NCBI GenBank assembly: GCA_002841355.1 | Contig: PHFB01000004.1 | Coordinates: forward strand, 37,662-101,661 | DNA from: Actinobacteria bacterium HGW-Actinobacteria-1 | GTDB taxonomy: Bacteria > Actinomycetota > Coriobacteriia > Anaerosomatales > Anaerosomataceae | DNA: 64,000 nt | Direction of reading: 5' to 3' | Shown: positions 1 through 8,509 of the stretch, piece after piece | Numbering within the stretch: position 1 is the stretch's first letter | Layout of the letters: every line of letters begins with the position of its first letter | The notes under the pieces: model-generated | The model's database searches: none | Seen by the model: only the letters and a program-made list of their open reading frames with translations | Told to the model about the DNA's origin: nothing | Translations under genes and position numbers: made by a program

Positions 1-61
1 ATGTTTGCTTGTTCTCCCCCGTGGTATGTTCGCAGCGGGGGACGGGAGGAGCGCACACCGC

Positions 62-2179
62 ATGCGAACGCGAAGCGGGCACCGCTGGCGTCATTCGCCA
101 CTGTGGCTCAAAGCCATTCTGGTCGCTGCAACGTACCTTGCAGCCGCGGAACTCGGCAACGCGCTCTCGGTGCAGCAGGAGTTTTCGACGTTCTGGCCCC
201 CGGCGGGCGTACTGTTCGTTCTTCTCGTCTTCGCCGACATCCGTGAGTGGCCCGTATTGGTGGTTGCCGCGGTAGCAGCGAACATCTCATCGGACATGGC
301 GCACGATCGTGCACTTGTCTTGAGCGCAGGCTTCGCGACGGCGAAATGCTCAGAGGCCGCGCTCGGAGCGTTCCTGGTGAGGCGATTCATGCGAGATGCA
401 ATCGCGCTTGACTCAAGACGCAAGGTGATCGGATTCACCACACTCGCTGCAGTGATCGCACCCGCGCTCGGCGCCACCTTGGGCATGACATCTCTGGCAC
501 TGGCCGCAAACGTTGCACCGACTTGGCGGAGCTGGGTGACCTGGTGGTCCGGCGACGCGCTCGGCGTTATTGCGGTGGGTGCGTTCGGACTGGCGATAGC
601 CGAGGCCGAGCGTCGCCGCTGGAGGACGTTGCCTCACACAGCGCTCCGGGTAGCACGCCTGGCCGCGCTGCTTGCCATTGCGGGTTCGGTCGGTTGGTGG
701 CTCGTTTCGTCATTCGGACCGCTCGCAGGTTGGAAGGCCGTGATATTCCTGCCCGTGCTTCTGGTTGCGTCCGGTTTCGGGCAGATTGGCGCCGCCTCGG
801 CCGGGATGACCATCACGCTGTGCATGACGGCCGGCCTGGTGGTTCGCTGGAGCAAGGTGGCCATCGCTGGTGGAGACCTTGCACTTGAGGTCATCGGGCT
901 GCAAGCGTTCCTCGCGGTGTTGGTATTCGCCGCGCTCTACGTGACCGCATCGCTTGAGGAGGCGAGGTGCGCCGAAGAATCAGCGCATGTTGCCGCCGAA
1001 AAATTCCGCACGCTTCTGGAGACGCTGCCCATCGGCGTCTCCATCTCCGATGAGTCCGGCGCGATCATCGAGACGAGTGCGCAGGCGGCCCGTATTCTCG
1101 GCGTGCCGGAGGCTGAGCACCGCCAGCGCGAGATCACGGGAACCGAATGGAAGATTATGCGGCCCGACGGTAGCGAGAAGCCGCCGGACGAGTGGGCATC
1201 TGTCAGGGCACTTACCGAGCGAACCCGAACGCGAGCACAGGAGGGTGTCGTCAGGCCGGACGGAACGGTCGTATGGCTCGATGTGACGGCCGAGCCCATC
1301 CCGCTCCGTGGATACGGCGTCGCCGTCACGTACCAGGACGTTACCGAGGAAGTGCTGGCGCGCGAAAGACTGCTCGTGAGCGAGGAGCGTCTCAGGGCGG
1401 CGCACGACCACCTGGAGCAGGAGGTCGCCGATCGCACCGCTGAGCTGCGGTCAACGAATGAGGAGCTGTTTGAGGCGTCGAAGGCCAAGAGCCGGTTCCT
1501 TGCGAATATGAGCCACGAGCTCCGCACGCCGCTGAACTCGATCATCGGCTTCTCCGATCTCATGTCGAAGGAGATGGCGGGACCACTCACCGACGAGCAA
1601 CGCAAGCAGCTTGGGATGATCAACGCTTCCGGCAAGCACCTGCTCGGCCTCGTGAACGACGTGTTGGATCTCGAGCGCATCGAGACCGGCCATGCAGTCG
1701 TATCGCCTGCATGGTTCGATGTCTGCGAGCTTGCCGAGGAAGTCCGCTCGGCGCTCGAGCCGCAGGCGCTTGCGAAGCGCATTACGCTACGAACCGAGAT
1801 TCCGGAGTCGCCGCTGCCGGTCTGCTCCGATAGGGGCAAGGTGAAGCAGATAGCCATGAACCTCGCGTCGAATGCCGTGAAGTTCACGGATGAAGGCCGT
1901 GTAACGCTCGCGTGCGCAGCTAGGGACGGCGGGGTCATGTTCACGGTCAGCGACACCGGAATCGGAATCGCAGCCGACGATCTCGCTCTCGTGATGGACG
2001 ACTTCCATCAGGTAGATCGATCCGACGGCCTGAAGCCAAGCGGCACGGGGCTCGGGCTCTCCATCTCGAAGCGACTCGTCGAGATGCTTGGAGGTCGGCT
2101 GGAGGCAGAGAGCGAGTTCGGCAAAGGATCCACGTTCCGTGCCTGGCTACCCAATCTCCCGGAGGAGACCTCGGCGTAG
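62..2179 (+). CDS. MASE1-PAS sensor histidine kinase
   Basis: Membrane sensor kinase of 705 residues. The first ~290 residues are hydrophobic with a MASE1-like pattern (FWPPAGVLFVLL near residue 40). A PAS-like domain follows (about 314-430), then a coiled segment, a HisKA domain with the phospho-acceptor His in SHELRTPLN (about residue 484), and an HATPase domain with an N box (NLASNAVKFTD) and a G box (SGTGLGLSISK, about 660). The start at 62 is preferred over upstream ATGs at 5 and 26 because GGGAGGA at 44-50 lies 11 bases before it. No receiver domain and no adjacent response regulator, so it is an orphan kinase. It converges on the LysE-type gene. The ligand is unknown. Its kinase core resembles the kinase at 14258-15496. 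Confidence 0.9.
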   Translation: MRTRSGHRWRHSPLWLKAILVAATYLAAAELGNALSVQQEFSTFWPPAGVLFVLLVFADIREWPVLVVAAVAANISSDMAHDRALVLSAGFATAKCSEAALGAFLVRRFMRDAIALDSRRKVIGFTTLAAVIAPALGATLGMTSLALAANVAPTWRSWVTWWSGDALGVIAVGAFGLAIAEAERRRWRTLPHTALRVARLAALLAIAGSVGWWLVSSFGPLAGWKAVIFLPVLLVASGFGQIGAASAGMTITLCMTAGLVVRWSKVAIAGGDLALEVIGLQAFLAVLVFAALYVTASLEEARCAEESAHVAAEKFRTLLETLPIGVSISDESGAIIETSAQAARILGVPEAEHRQREITGTEWKIMRPDGSEKPPDEWASVRALTERTRTRAQEGVVRPDGTVVWLDVTAEPIPLRGYGVAVTYQDVTEEVLARERLLVSEERLRAAHDHLEQEVADRTAELRSTNEELFEASKAKSRFLANMSHELRTPLNSIIGFSDLMSKEMAGPLTDEQRKQLGMINASGKHLLGLVNDVLDLERIETGHAVVSPAWFDVCELAEEVRSALEPQALAKRITLRTEIPESPLPVCSDRGKVKQIAMNLASNAVKFTDEGRVTLACAARDGGVMFTVSDTGIGIAADDLALVMDDFHQVDRSDGLKPSGTGLGLSISKRLVEMLGGRLEAESEFGKGSTFRAWLPNLPEETSA

Positions 2180-2192
2180 CGCGCTCTTGCTC

Positions 2193-2771
2193 CTACAAGA
2201 AGAGCGACACCGCGCAGTACACGAGAAGTGCGCCCATCACGATGTTCACGGCGCGGTAGTTCTCGGCCATGTACCGCTGGAACACGGAGCCGAAGAGCGC
2301 CCATGAGGTTGTCGAAGCCAGACTCACAAGGGCGAGCGCAGCTGCGAACCCGACGTACGTCACGGTGGAGTGGTAGTACGGCACGATGAACGTAGAGGAG
2401 ACGGTGATCCCGTAGAGGATTGCCTTTGGATTGAGGAACTGCAGCAGCATCCCAGCCAGGAATGAGTGCTGACTCGCTGTGTTCTCGTCATGCGGTGAAC
2501 TCGTCACTGTCTTCCAGGCAAGCCACAGTATGTAGGTGGCACCGATGACGGTCATGACCGGCTTGATCGTTGGGATGGCTCGGTAGAGCGCGACCGTGAA
2601 CGTTGTCGTCACGCCCATGACCAGGAAGAAGCCCGCGCAGACTCCGAAAGTAAAGCCGAGGCTACGGCGCAAGCCGAAGCGGCTGGCATTGGACATCGAC
2701 ATGATGTTGTTCGGGCCCGGCGTGAAGGACGTTACCACCACGTAGGACACGAATGCGAGCACGTTTGGCAC
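2193..2771 (-). CDS. LysE/RhtB family amino-acid exporter
   Basis: Small integral membrane protein of 192 residues with about six hydrophobic segments, the usual size of LysE/RhtB exporters. The family signature SFTPGPNNIMSMSNAS is near the N-terminus, and FLNPKAILYGI lies in the middle. Members export amino acids or related metabolites; the substrate cannot be read from sequence. The GTG start at 2771 is chosen because a GAGGAGG Shine-Dalgarno site sits just upstream on the minus strand. The gene is divergent from an XRE-cupin regulator across about 100 bases, a typical regulator/exporter pairing, so that protein probably controls this exporter. Confidence 0.9.
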   Translation of the reverse strand: MPNVLAFVSYVVVTSFTPGPNNIMSMSNASRFGLRRSLGFTFGVCAGFFLVMGVTTTFTVALYRAIPTIKPVMTVIGATYILWLAWKTVTSSPHDENTASQHSFLAGMLLQFLNPKAILYGITVSSTFIVPYYHSTVTYVGFAAALALVSLASTTSWALFGSVFQRYMAENYRAVNIVMGALLVYCAVSLFL

Positions 2772-2813
2772 GGGTCCTCCTCGGGCCGATAGCCGTGAAT
2801 ACGGAGCTGTCGT

Positions 2814-2851
2814 GTGCGGTATACTATCACATGGCGTGCAGTATAGTGCAC
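2814..2851. promoter_or_regulatory. Paired operator-like repeats in divergent promoter
   Basis: Between the exporter and the XRE-cupin gene lie two related elements. One is GTGCGGTATACTATCAC (2814-2830). The other is the near-palindrome GTGCAGTATAGTGCAC (2836-2851), whose two halves differ at only one base pair. TATACT/TATAGT cores suit -10 elements, so a bound regulator would cover promoters in both directions. That this is the regulator's own operator is inference from position and symmetry. Confidence 0.5.
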
Positions 2852-2872
2852 GAGTGTGCAAAGGAGTGTTGC

Positions 2873-3433
2873 GTGGAACACCTGAACCAGCTCATCGGCG
2901 AGAACCTCAAACGGCTCCGTGCCGAGCACGGACTCAGTCTTGACGCGGTCGCCAAGCTGTCCGGCGTGAGCAAGAGCATGCTCGGCCAGATCGAGCGCGC
3001 CGAGGTGAACCCGACGATATCCACGCTGTGGCGTATCGCGAACGGCCTCAAGATCTCGTTCTCGGCGCTCGTCACCCGGGCGCAGGAGGACTCTGAGATC
3101 ATCAGGCGCTCCGAGACCGAGCCGCTCATCGAGGGTGCGGGTGCGATTCGCAACTACCCCGTCTTCACGTTTGACGCCGAGCGAGGCTTCGAGACGTACG
3201 CGGTCGAGATCGATCCCGGCGGCTATCTGCAGGCCGACGCGCACATTGCGGGCACGCAGGAATTCATCACGCTGCTCACCGGTGAGCTGGTGATTCGCGT
3301 CGCGGAAGAAGCGCACACGCTCGCGCGGGGAGACTCGATACGTTTTCGCGCGGATGTGCCACACTCGTACCATAACCCGGGTGCCGAGACGGCATCGATG
3401 AGCATGGTGATCCACTACCCGCACAGCGGCTGA
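2873..3433 (+). CDS. XRE-family regulator with C-terminal cupin
   Basis: Cytoplasmic transcription regulator of 186 residues. Residues about 8-62 form an XRE helix-turn-helix (LKRLRAEHGLSLDAVAKLSG then GQIERAEVNPTISTLWRIA). Residues about 110-180 form a small cupin barrel (GTQEFITLLTGELVI, then RADVPHSYHNPG) expected to bind a small ligand. The GTG start at 2873 has AAGGAG at 2861-2866; an upstream in-frame ATG would add residues without homology. The domain plan is that of MarR-unrelated XRE-cupin regulators that often control neighbouring transporters, here the divergent LysE-type gene. The ligand is unknown. Confidence 0.9.
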   Translation: MEHLNQLIGENLKRLRAEHGLSLDAVAKLSGVSKSMLGQIERAEVNPTISTLWRIANGLKISFSALVTRAQEDSEIIRRSETEPLIEGAGAIRNYPVFTFDAERGFETYAVEIDPGGYLQADAHIAGTQEFITLLTGELVIRVAEEAHTLARGDSIRFRADVPHSYHNPGAETASMSMVIHYPHSG

Positions 3434-3448
3434 GCGGGCGAGAGGGGC

Positions 3449-3928
3449 GTGGCGCGGATGTCGGATTCGGCGTCGGTCGAGGCGATGTGGGAGGCGTTCG
3501 AAGCTGCGCGCCCGGAGCTTGCCGAGGGGGCAGCGTACTCCGCGTGGCATTTCTGCGACAACAAGGCCGATGCGGATGAGCTCGCGGAGCTGGTGCTGGC
3601 GGGGGTGAAGCGTGCCACTGCTGGCGCGCTCTGGTCCTACGAAGCCGAAGGCGAGTCGATTCCGCAGGTCGGCGATTGCAGCATCATCACGGACTGGGAC
3701 GGCAACGCGCGCTGCGTGATACGCACGACCGAGGTCGAGGTCGTTCCCTTCGAGGCCGTTTCGGCCGAGTTCGCCGCGATCGAAGGGGAGGGCGACGGCT
3801 CGCTGGAGTACTGGCAGCGAGCGCACCGCGCGGCATTCGAGCGTGAGTTCGAAGGCACAAGCTACGCCGTCAGCGCCGACATGCCAGTTGTGTGCGAGCG
3901 CTTCGACGTGGTGTTCATCTCGGAGTAG
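3449..3928 (+). CDS. ASCH domain protein
   Basis: Soluble protein of 159 residues. The ASCH-type fold is recognised from the pattern DADELAELVLAGVKRATAGALWSYE, IPQVGDCSIITDWDGNARCVIRTTEVEVVPF and GDGSLEYWQRAHRAAFERE. ASCH domains are RNA-binding-like folds of the PUA superfamily; several small members hydrolyse N4-acetylcytidine or act in nucleotide or RNA metabolism, but the activity here is not established. The start is either GTG 3449 or ATG 3458; both follow a purine-rich stretch. It lies 15 bases after the regulator gene and may share its transcript. Confidence 0.8.
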   Translation: MARMSDSASVEAMWEAFEAARPELAEGAAYSAWHFCDNKADADELAELVLAGVKRATAGALWSYEAEGESIPQVGDCSIITDWDGNARCVIRTTEVEVVPFEAVSAEFAAIEGEGDGSLEYWQRAHRAAFEREFEGTSYAVSADMPVVCERFDVVFISE

Positions 3929-3955
3929 CGCTCGTCTATCGGAACTGGGGGAGTT

Positions 3956-4654
3956 GTGGATCAAGACACAGCAGGAAGCGCTTCAGCGCCAAAGCCCGAA
4001 TCGCTACCCCTTGCCGGTGCGCCCGAGGTGCGCAAGTCCGGCATTCCCAGGTGGGCGATCGCGCTGATCGTGACGGTGATCGTCCTGGTGCTCGGCGCAG
4101 GCGCGACCGGTGCGTACTTCATCTACCGGGTATTCGCCGACAGCGCCGGCACGCTTGCGGAGCTCCGCCCGATCGTCGAAGCGGATTACCCCGACTACAC
4201 CATCATCGATGCGACTCGCCAGGGCTTCATCTTGCAGCACAAGACGATTCCCGAGCTTCGGATCGACGTCAGGTACTTCGAGGCGGGCGCCGAGGGCGAC
4301 TGGCCGCTACAACCGCTTGAGACTGTGAATGCCGAGTGGCAGACGAACGACACGTTCTTCCGCCATGCCATTGGTCGAACGCCGGATCCGCGCAACGGCA
4401 AGAACTACGACATCGAGTCCTTTGCGCGAACGTACATCCCGCTGAAGCCGGGGCCGAATGCGGTCGTGATGGGAGCGTGGCTCGATGCCAGCGACCCGAT
4501 GGGCTTCGACCTCTACACCGTGCTCGTGGCCCGGCGCAACCAGGGCGAATCGATATGGCCCGATCACATGACGATCATCTCTCATGACCTCGAGACGGGC
4601 GACTGGGCCGGCGAGCCATGCACTCCTCTCTCGCAGGGTGCGGATGCGGAGTGA
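3956..4654 (+). CDS. Single-pass membrane protein of unknown function
   Basis: Not recognised. The 232-residue product has a Pro/Ala-rich cytoplasmic N-terminus, one strong transmembrane helix (about 33-58, WAIALIVTVIVLVLGAGATGAYF) and an extracytoplasmic domain of about 170 residues with no cysteines before the C-terminal region. There is no lipobox. The GTG start at 3956 follows CTGGGGGAG. It lies 27 bases downstream of the ASCH gene in the same direction, and cold-shock gene 1 follows with its own promoter. It is probably an anchored surface protein. Confidence 0.6.
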   Translation: MDQDTAGSASAPKPESLPLAGAPEVRKSGIPRWAIALIVTVIVLVLGAGATGAYFIYRVFADSAGTLAELRPIVEADYPDYTIIDATRQGFILQHKTIPELRIDVRYFEAGAEGDWPLQPLETVNAEWQTNDTFFRHAIGRTPDPRNGKNYDIESFARTYIPLKPGPNAVVMGAWLDASDPMGFDLYTVLVARRNQGESIWPDHMTIISHDLETGDWAGEPCTPLSQGADAE

Positions 4655-4742
4655 GTGCGGTACCGGTCGTGCGAGTGCGGCCCCGTCGGACGACACTTGC
4701 TGGAGGTGCTTGCACCCAATAGCTGCGGTTTGGCGCACAACG

Positions 4743-4751
4743 TGCTATACT
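4743..4751 (+). promoter_or_regulatory. Extended -10 promoter of cold-shock gene 1
   Basis: TGCTATACT is an extended -10 element (TGN plus TATACT at 4746-4751) with no good -35 at 16-18 bases. TTGGC lies 10 bases upstream of the hexamer. The DEAD-box helicase promoter at 12837-12858 has the same arrangement (TTGGC, then TGCTATAAT). Transcription would begin near 4758, giving a leader of about 105 bases. Confidence 0.6.
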
Positions 4752-4761
4752 CCCCAGCAGG

Positions 4762-4856
4762 CGGACCACAGAGGTCCGTAGGATTGCGACGTGACACACC
4801 GCATTTCTAGCGGAAGTCACGTCGTTTTGTTTTGCCCCGACACTGGGGCGAGAGGA
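4762..4856 (+). promoter_or_regulatory. Structured 5' leader of cold-shock gene 1
   Basis: The untranslated leader holds three hairpins. The first pairs 4762-4767 with 4773-4778 (6 bp). The second pairs 4787-4795 with 4816-4824 (9 bp, with an inner CCGC/GCGG stem) and is followed at once by TTTTGTTTTG, so it looks like an intrinsic terminator. The third pairs GCCCC 4834-4838 with GGGGC 4845-4849 and abuts the Shine-Dalgarno GAGAGGA (4850-4856). The second cold-shock gene has the same order of elements, which argues that the leader is functional. A cold-responsive role is inference. Confidence 0.6.
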
Positions 4857-4865
4857 TGGATTTGC

Positions 4866-5069
4866 ATGGCAGAAGGTAAAGTCAAGTGGTTCAACGCTGA
4901 CAAGGGTTACGGCTTCATCGAGCGCGAGGGTGGCGACGATCTGTTCGTTCACTTCTCCGAGATCCAGAGCGATGGCTTCAAGAGCCTCGACGAGGGTCAG
5001 GCCGTTTCCTTCACGGAAGCCACTGGCCAGAACGGCAAGAAGCAGGCGACCCAGGTGCGCGCCCTCTAA
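4866..5069 (+). CDS. csp: Cold-shock domain protein
   Basis: Single-domain cold-shock protein of 67 residues, the standard length. RNP1 (KGYGFI) and RNP2 (LFVHFS) nucleic-acid-binding motifs are intact within an OB fold starting [15 protein letters not shown]. It binds single-stranded RNA/DNA and acts as an RNA chaperone in the cytoplasm. The ATG at 4866 fits the family N-terminus and follows GAGAGGA. Monocistronic: own promoter, long structured leader and a strong terminator at 5094. A paralogue sits at 33359-33562. Confidence 0.95.
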   Translation: MAEGKVKWFNADKGYGFIEREGGDDLFVHFSEIQSDGFKSLDEGQAVSFTEATGQNGKKQATQVRAL

Positions 5070-5093
5070 GGCGAGCTCTTAGCAAGCGCTTCC

Positions 5094-5128
5094 GAGCCGG
5101 GCAGTCCTCACGGGCTGCCCGGCTCTGT
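5094..5128 (+). terminator. Intrinsic terminator after cold-shock gene 1
   Basis: A perfect 11-bp stem, GAGCCGGGCAG (5094-5104) with CTGCCCGGCTC (5115-5125), has a 10-base loop and is followed by TGTCTTT. It closes the cold-shock transcript. Confidence 0.8.
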
Positions 5129-5160
5129 CTTTCCCCGGGGTTGCACGGAAATGCATCTGC

Positions 5161-5166
5161 GATACT
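5161..5166 (+). promoter_or_regulatory. -10 element of leaderless antiporter gene
   Basis: GATACT at 5161-5166 is followed by six bases and then the ATG at 5173, so transcription would begin at or next to the start codon. No Shine-Dalgarno sequence is present. TTGCAC lies upstream with a short (14-base) spacer. Confidence 0.5.
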
Positions 5167-5172
5167 GGTCGC

Positions 5173-6114
5173 ATGCTGAACATCGCCTACATCATCGGTG
5201 GTCTCGTGCTCCTTGCCCTCGGCGCGGAGGGGCTCGTTCGCGGCAGCACCGCGCTGGCCCTGCGGCTTGGGGTCTCGGCGCTGGTGATCGGGCTGACCGT
5301 GGTGGCGTTCGGGACGGGCAGCCCTGAGCTCGCCCTCAGCGTGCGGGCAGCCATCGACGGCAACAGCGGTATCGCGCTCGGTAACGTCGTCGGTTCCAAC
5401 ATCAGCAACATTGCGCTGGTACTCGGAGCCGCAGCGCTCGTGAAGCCCATGAAGGTCCGCTCGGAGATCGTTCGCCGAGAAGTGCCGTTGATGATCGGCG
5501 TGACGCTGATACTCGTAGCCATGCTCTCCGACGGTCGCATGAGCCGAGTCGAGGGCATCGTACTGGTGTTGGGCGCTGTCGCGTATACGATCCTCTCGTA
5601 TGTCGCCGCCAGTGGTGGAGAACGTCAGTCGGTCGAGTCGGAGTTTGACGAAGCGCTCACGCCGCCGAAGCGCTCTGTGTTGGTGGATGTCGCGTTCGTC
5701 TCGGCCGGCCTCGTGGCGCTGCTTGTGGGCGCGAACCTGCTGCTCAAAGGCGCCGTGGCGGTAGCTGCGGCAATGGGGATCAGCCAGGTCGTGGTGGGGC
5801 TAACGGTCATCGCCATCGGCACGAGTCTGCCGGAGCTGGCGACCTCGATCACCTCGGCGATTCGAGGCGAAGCAGATGTTGCGTTCGGGAACGTCATCGG
5901 CTCGAACGTGCTCAACATCCTTGCAGTGCTCGGCGTTGCCGCGGTGATCCGCCCGTTCGATGTCCAGGGTCTTCGGCTGCTGGATCTCGGCATGCTGGTG
6001 GGCACTGCGGTGTTGCTACTGCCGCTACTCTGGCGCGGCTGGGTCCTGAACCGGTGGGAGGGCGCGTTCCTGGTTCTGGGCTACGGCGCGTACATCGTCT
6101 CGCTCGTGCACTAG
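5173..6114 (+). CDS. Calcium/sodium antiporter, CaCA family
   Basis: Integral membrane exchanger of 313 residues with about ten hydrophobic helices in two inverted halves, as in YrbG-type cation antiporters. The alpha-1 repeat (FGTGSPELALSVRAA, then GNVVGSNISNIALVLG) and alpha-2 repeat (IGTSLPELATSITSA, then GNVIGSNVLNILAVLG) carry the acidic and Asn/Ser residues that line the cation site. It would extrude Ca2+ in exchange for Na+ or H+. The gene appears leaderless and stands alone after the cold-shock terminator. Confidence 0.93.
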   Translation: MLNIAYIIGGLVLLALGAEGLVRGSTALALRLGVSALVIGLTVVAFGTGSPELALSVRAAIDGNSGIALGNVVGSNISNIALVLGAAALVKPMKVRSEIVRREVPLMIGVTLILVAMLSDGRMSRVEGIVLVLGAVAYTILSYVAASGGERQSVESEFDEALTPPKRSVLVDVAFVSAGLVALLVGANLLLKGAVAVAAAMGISQVVVGLTVIAIGTSLPELATSITSAIRGEADVAFGNVIGSNVLNILAVLGVAAVIRPFDVQGLRLLDLGMLVGTAVLLLPLLWRGWVLNRWEGAFLVLGYGAYIVSLVH

Positions 6115-6222
6115 GGCGATCAGTCTCGGCGGCCGCGCTCTCCAGGTCGATTGCATACTGGCTTACGGGGTATCGTCAAGGTGTGGCGCCCTGGGGCGGG
6201 CGCCCATTCGTAGGGGGCGATC

Positions 6223-8499
6223 ATGACTACTCGCACGCGTCTCACCTCGATCCAGCTCGGTGCGCTTTCGTGCGCGCTCGTGCTGTCGCTACTGCTCGCG
6301 ATGATGCCGGTGATGCCTGCAGTTGGGGCGTCGGCGAGCTGGTGGGTGAGCCCGACCGGCAGTGATGCCACAGGTACGGGCGCCCGGACGGCACCGTATC
6401 GAACCATCACCGAGGCGCTCACCCACGGAGCTGATGGCGACGCGGTGAGAGTGCTCCCCGGCGTCTACAACGCGGCAGCTGGCGAGGTGTTCCCGCTTGT
6501 CATTCCCGCAGGCGTCGACCTGATCGGCGTCGGGCCGGGCAAGCCGAAAGTCCTGGGAGACGGGACGGACTCCGTACTCAAGCTGACAAGCCCACACCTA
6601 AACGAGATCAGCGGGCTGGAGATCGCTTACGGTGGTTCCGAGGATGGGCTCGTGCAGGGCGGCGGCATCTTCGTTCTGTGCAACACGGCGGCCGATAGCA
6701 TCCTCATCAAGGACTGCTGGGTGCATGACTGCGAGACCGGGGCGAGCGCTGCTGGCGGCGGCATCTTCGTGGCGGGCCCGCTCGGGGGCGGTCCTCAGGT
6801 GATGGTGCTAGATTGTCGGCTGGAGGACAACACGGCGCACAACTCCGGCGGAGGCCTCTGCATCATGGAGTGCGACACCGTGACCATCGACGGATGCACG
6901 ATCGTCGGCAACTCGGCGCCAAGTGAAGCGGCGGCAGGGGGTGGCGCCTACGTATCTCGTGCGGACGTCCTGTACTTCAATGACTGCGAGATCGCGCGCA
7001 ATCACGCGGGCAACACGATCGGCGGTACTGCGGGCGGGTTCTACCTGTTCGAATGCACCGGCGAATTCATGAACAACCTCGTCACGCGGAACAGCTCGAA
7101 GGCCAGCGGCTGCGCAGGAAACATGGAAGGCATCGGCAGCATCACCATTCGCAACTGCACGATTGCCGACAACTACCTTTCTCCCGCTAACCCGATGGCT
7201 CTGACGTGTCTGGTCAGAACCAGCCAGGGGACCTGCTCACTCACCGACACGATCGTGTGGGGCAATACGCCGAAGGGAATCGCCGGCACCACGACGGTGT
7301 ACGACAACGTCATCTCCGACGACCCGTTTATTGCCGAGGCGGAGGTCACGAACGTCGATCCGCAGTTCGCCCGCGGTGGGACGGACGAGGGTCCCGACTA
7401 CCACATCCAGCGCGGGTCGCCAGCGGTCGATGCGGGACTCTCCTCGGCGGGGTATCTGGGCCACGACCTTGATGGCCGTCCGCGCCCCATCGACGGCGAC
7501 GACGTGGCAGGCGCGGTACCCGACATCGGGTGCTACGAGCTCTACGACGGCGCCACGCGCAGGCTCTTCGGCGATGACCGATACAAGACGGCGTGTGCTA
7601 TCTGGGAGCAGACGCTGCCCGAAGTATCGGCGAGCAGCGCAGTGCTGGCTACAGGGCAGAACTTCCCCGACGCTCTGTCGGCCGCGGCGCTTGCCGGCGC
7701 GGTCGAGGGGCCACTGCTGCTCGTGAAGCCGGACAGCGTTCCGCCGGAGGTGCTGAGCACGCTGCACCTTCTTGGCGTGAACGGCGTCTATATCGTCGGC
7801 GGTGCCAACGTCGTGTCCGACAACGTCAAGAATGCGCTGGAGGCTGACGGCTTCAACGTCATCAGGATCTACGGCAGCGACCGCTATCAGACTGCGGCGG
7901 CGGTTGCCGCCGAGGTCAAGTACGTGATGGGGCCGCGCTACTCGAATCGGGTGTTCGTCGCAACAGGCCTCAACTTCCCTGACGCGCTCGCGGCGTCCCC
8001 GTGGTCGTACGCCTCGGGCATACCCGTTCTGCTCACCAAGACGGATAGTCTGCCGGCTTCTACCGCAAGCGCCATTCAAAGCGGCGGCACGTCCGGGGTC
8101 TGGATCGTCGGGGGTGAGACTGTCGTGACTCCCGCGGTGCGATCCGCCATCGACGCACTTCCGGGTATCCTGCTTCCCCGGCGTCTTGCGGGCGCCACCC
8201 GTTACGAGACCGCGGTCGCAGTAGCGAACGAGTCGACGGGCGTGGACATCGTTCCCGAGATGCACTGGCACGAGCCGGGGCTGGCAACAGGTCTCAACTT
8301 CCCCGACGCGCTTGCGGGCGGGGCGGCGCTTGGGGCGTGGGGCAGCCCCTTGTTGCTCACTGCCACGACTGAACTACCTGTGGCGACGAGCGCCTCACTG
8401 AGCGCCAACAAGGCCGACGTCTATCGCATCTCGGTCATGGGCGGCACGAACGTCGTCAGCCCGGGGGTGATGTCGGTCTCAGCACAGCTGATCGAGTAG
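6223..8499 (+). CDS. Secreted beta-helix protein with three CWB2 repeats
   Basis: Exported surface protein of 758 residues. A signal peptide spans about 1-36 (hydrophobic core LSCALVLSLLLAMMPVMPAVGA). Residues about 40-430 form a right-handed parallel beta-helix, with DUF1565/NosD-like start (WVSPTGSDATGTG) and repeated GGGIF/N-rich coils. Three CWB2 repeats follow, beginning near 445 (FGDDRYKTA), 547 (YGSDRYQTA) and 652 (AGATRYETA), each with a conserved ATG.NFPDAL segment. CWB2 triplets bind anionic secondary wall polymers non-covalently, so the beta-helix is displayed on the cell wall; its target, probably a polysaccharide, is unknown. The ATG at 6223 has a TAGGGGGCG ribosome site. The gene is alone on its strand, converging on an NlpC/P60 gene. 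Confidence 0.9.
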   Translation: MTTRTRLTSIQLGALSCALVLSLLLAMMPVMPAVGASASWWVSPTGSDATGTGARTAPYRTITEALTHGADGDAVRVLPGVYNAAAGEVFPLVIPAGVDLIGVGPGKPKVLGDGTDSVLKLTSPHLNEISGLEIAYGGSEDGLVQGGGIFVLCNTAADSILIKDCWVHDCETGASAAGGGIFVAGPLGGGPQVMVLDCRLEDNTAHNSGGGLCIMECDTVTIDGCTIVGNSAPSEAAAGGGAYVSRADVLYFNDCEIARNHAGNTIGGTAGGFYLFECTGEFMNNLVTRNSSKASGCAGNMEGIGSITIRNCTIADNYLSPANPMALTCLVRTSQGTCSLTDTIVWGNTPKGIAGTTTVYDNVISDDPFIAEAEVTNVDPQFARGGTDEGPDYHIQRGSPAVDAGLSSAGYLGHDLDGRPRPIDGDDVAGAVPDIGCYELYDGATRRLFGDDRYKTACAIWEQTLPEVSASSAVLATGQNFPDALSAAALAGAVEGPLLLVKPDSVPPEVLSTLHLLGVNGVYIVGGANVVSDNVKNALEADGFNVIRIYGSDRYQTAAAVAAEVKYVMGPRYSNRVFVATGLNFPDALAASPWSYASGIPVLLTKTDSLPASTASAIQSGGTSGVWIVGGETVVTPAVRSAIDALPGILLPRRLAGATRYETAVAVANESTGVDIVPEMHWHEPGLATGLNFPDALAGGAALGAWGSPLLLTATTELPVATSASLSANKADVYRISVMGGTNVVSPGVMSVSAQLIE

Positions 8500-8509
8500 G
8501 GAAGGGCCG

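Noticed and set aside
4791-4865. N-terminal extension of cold-shock protein 1 from an upstream GTG
   Set aside because: It would translate through the structured leader; the family N-terminus begins at 4866 with its own ribosome site.
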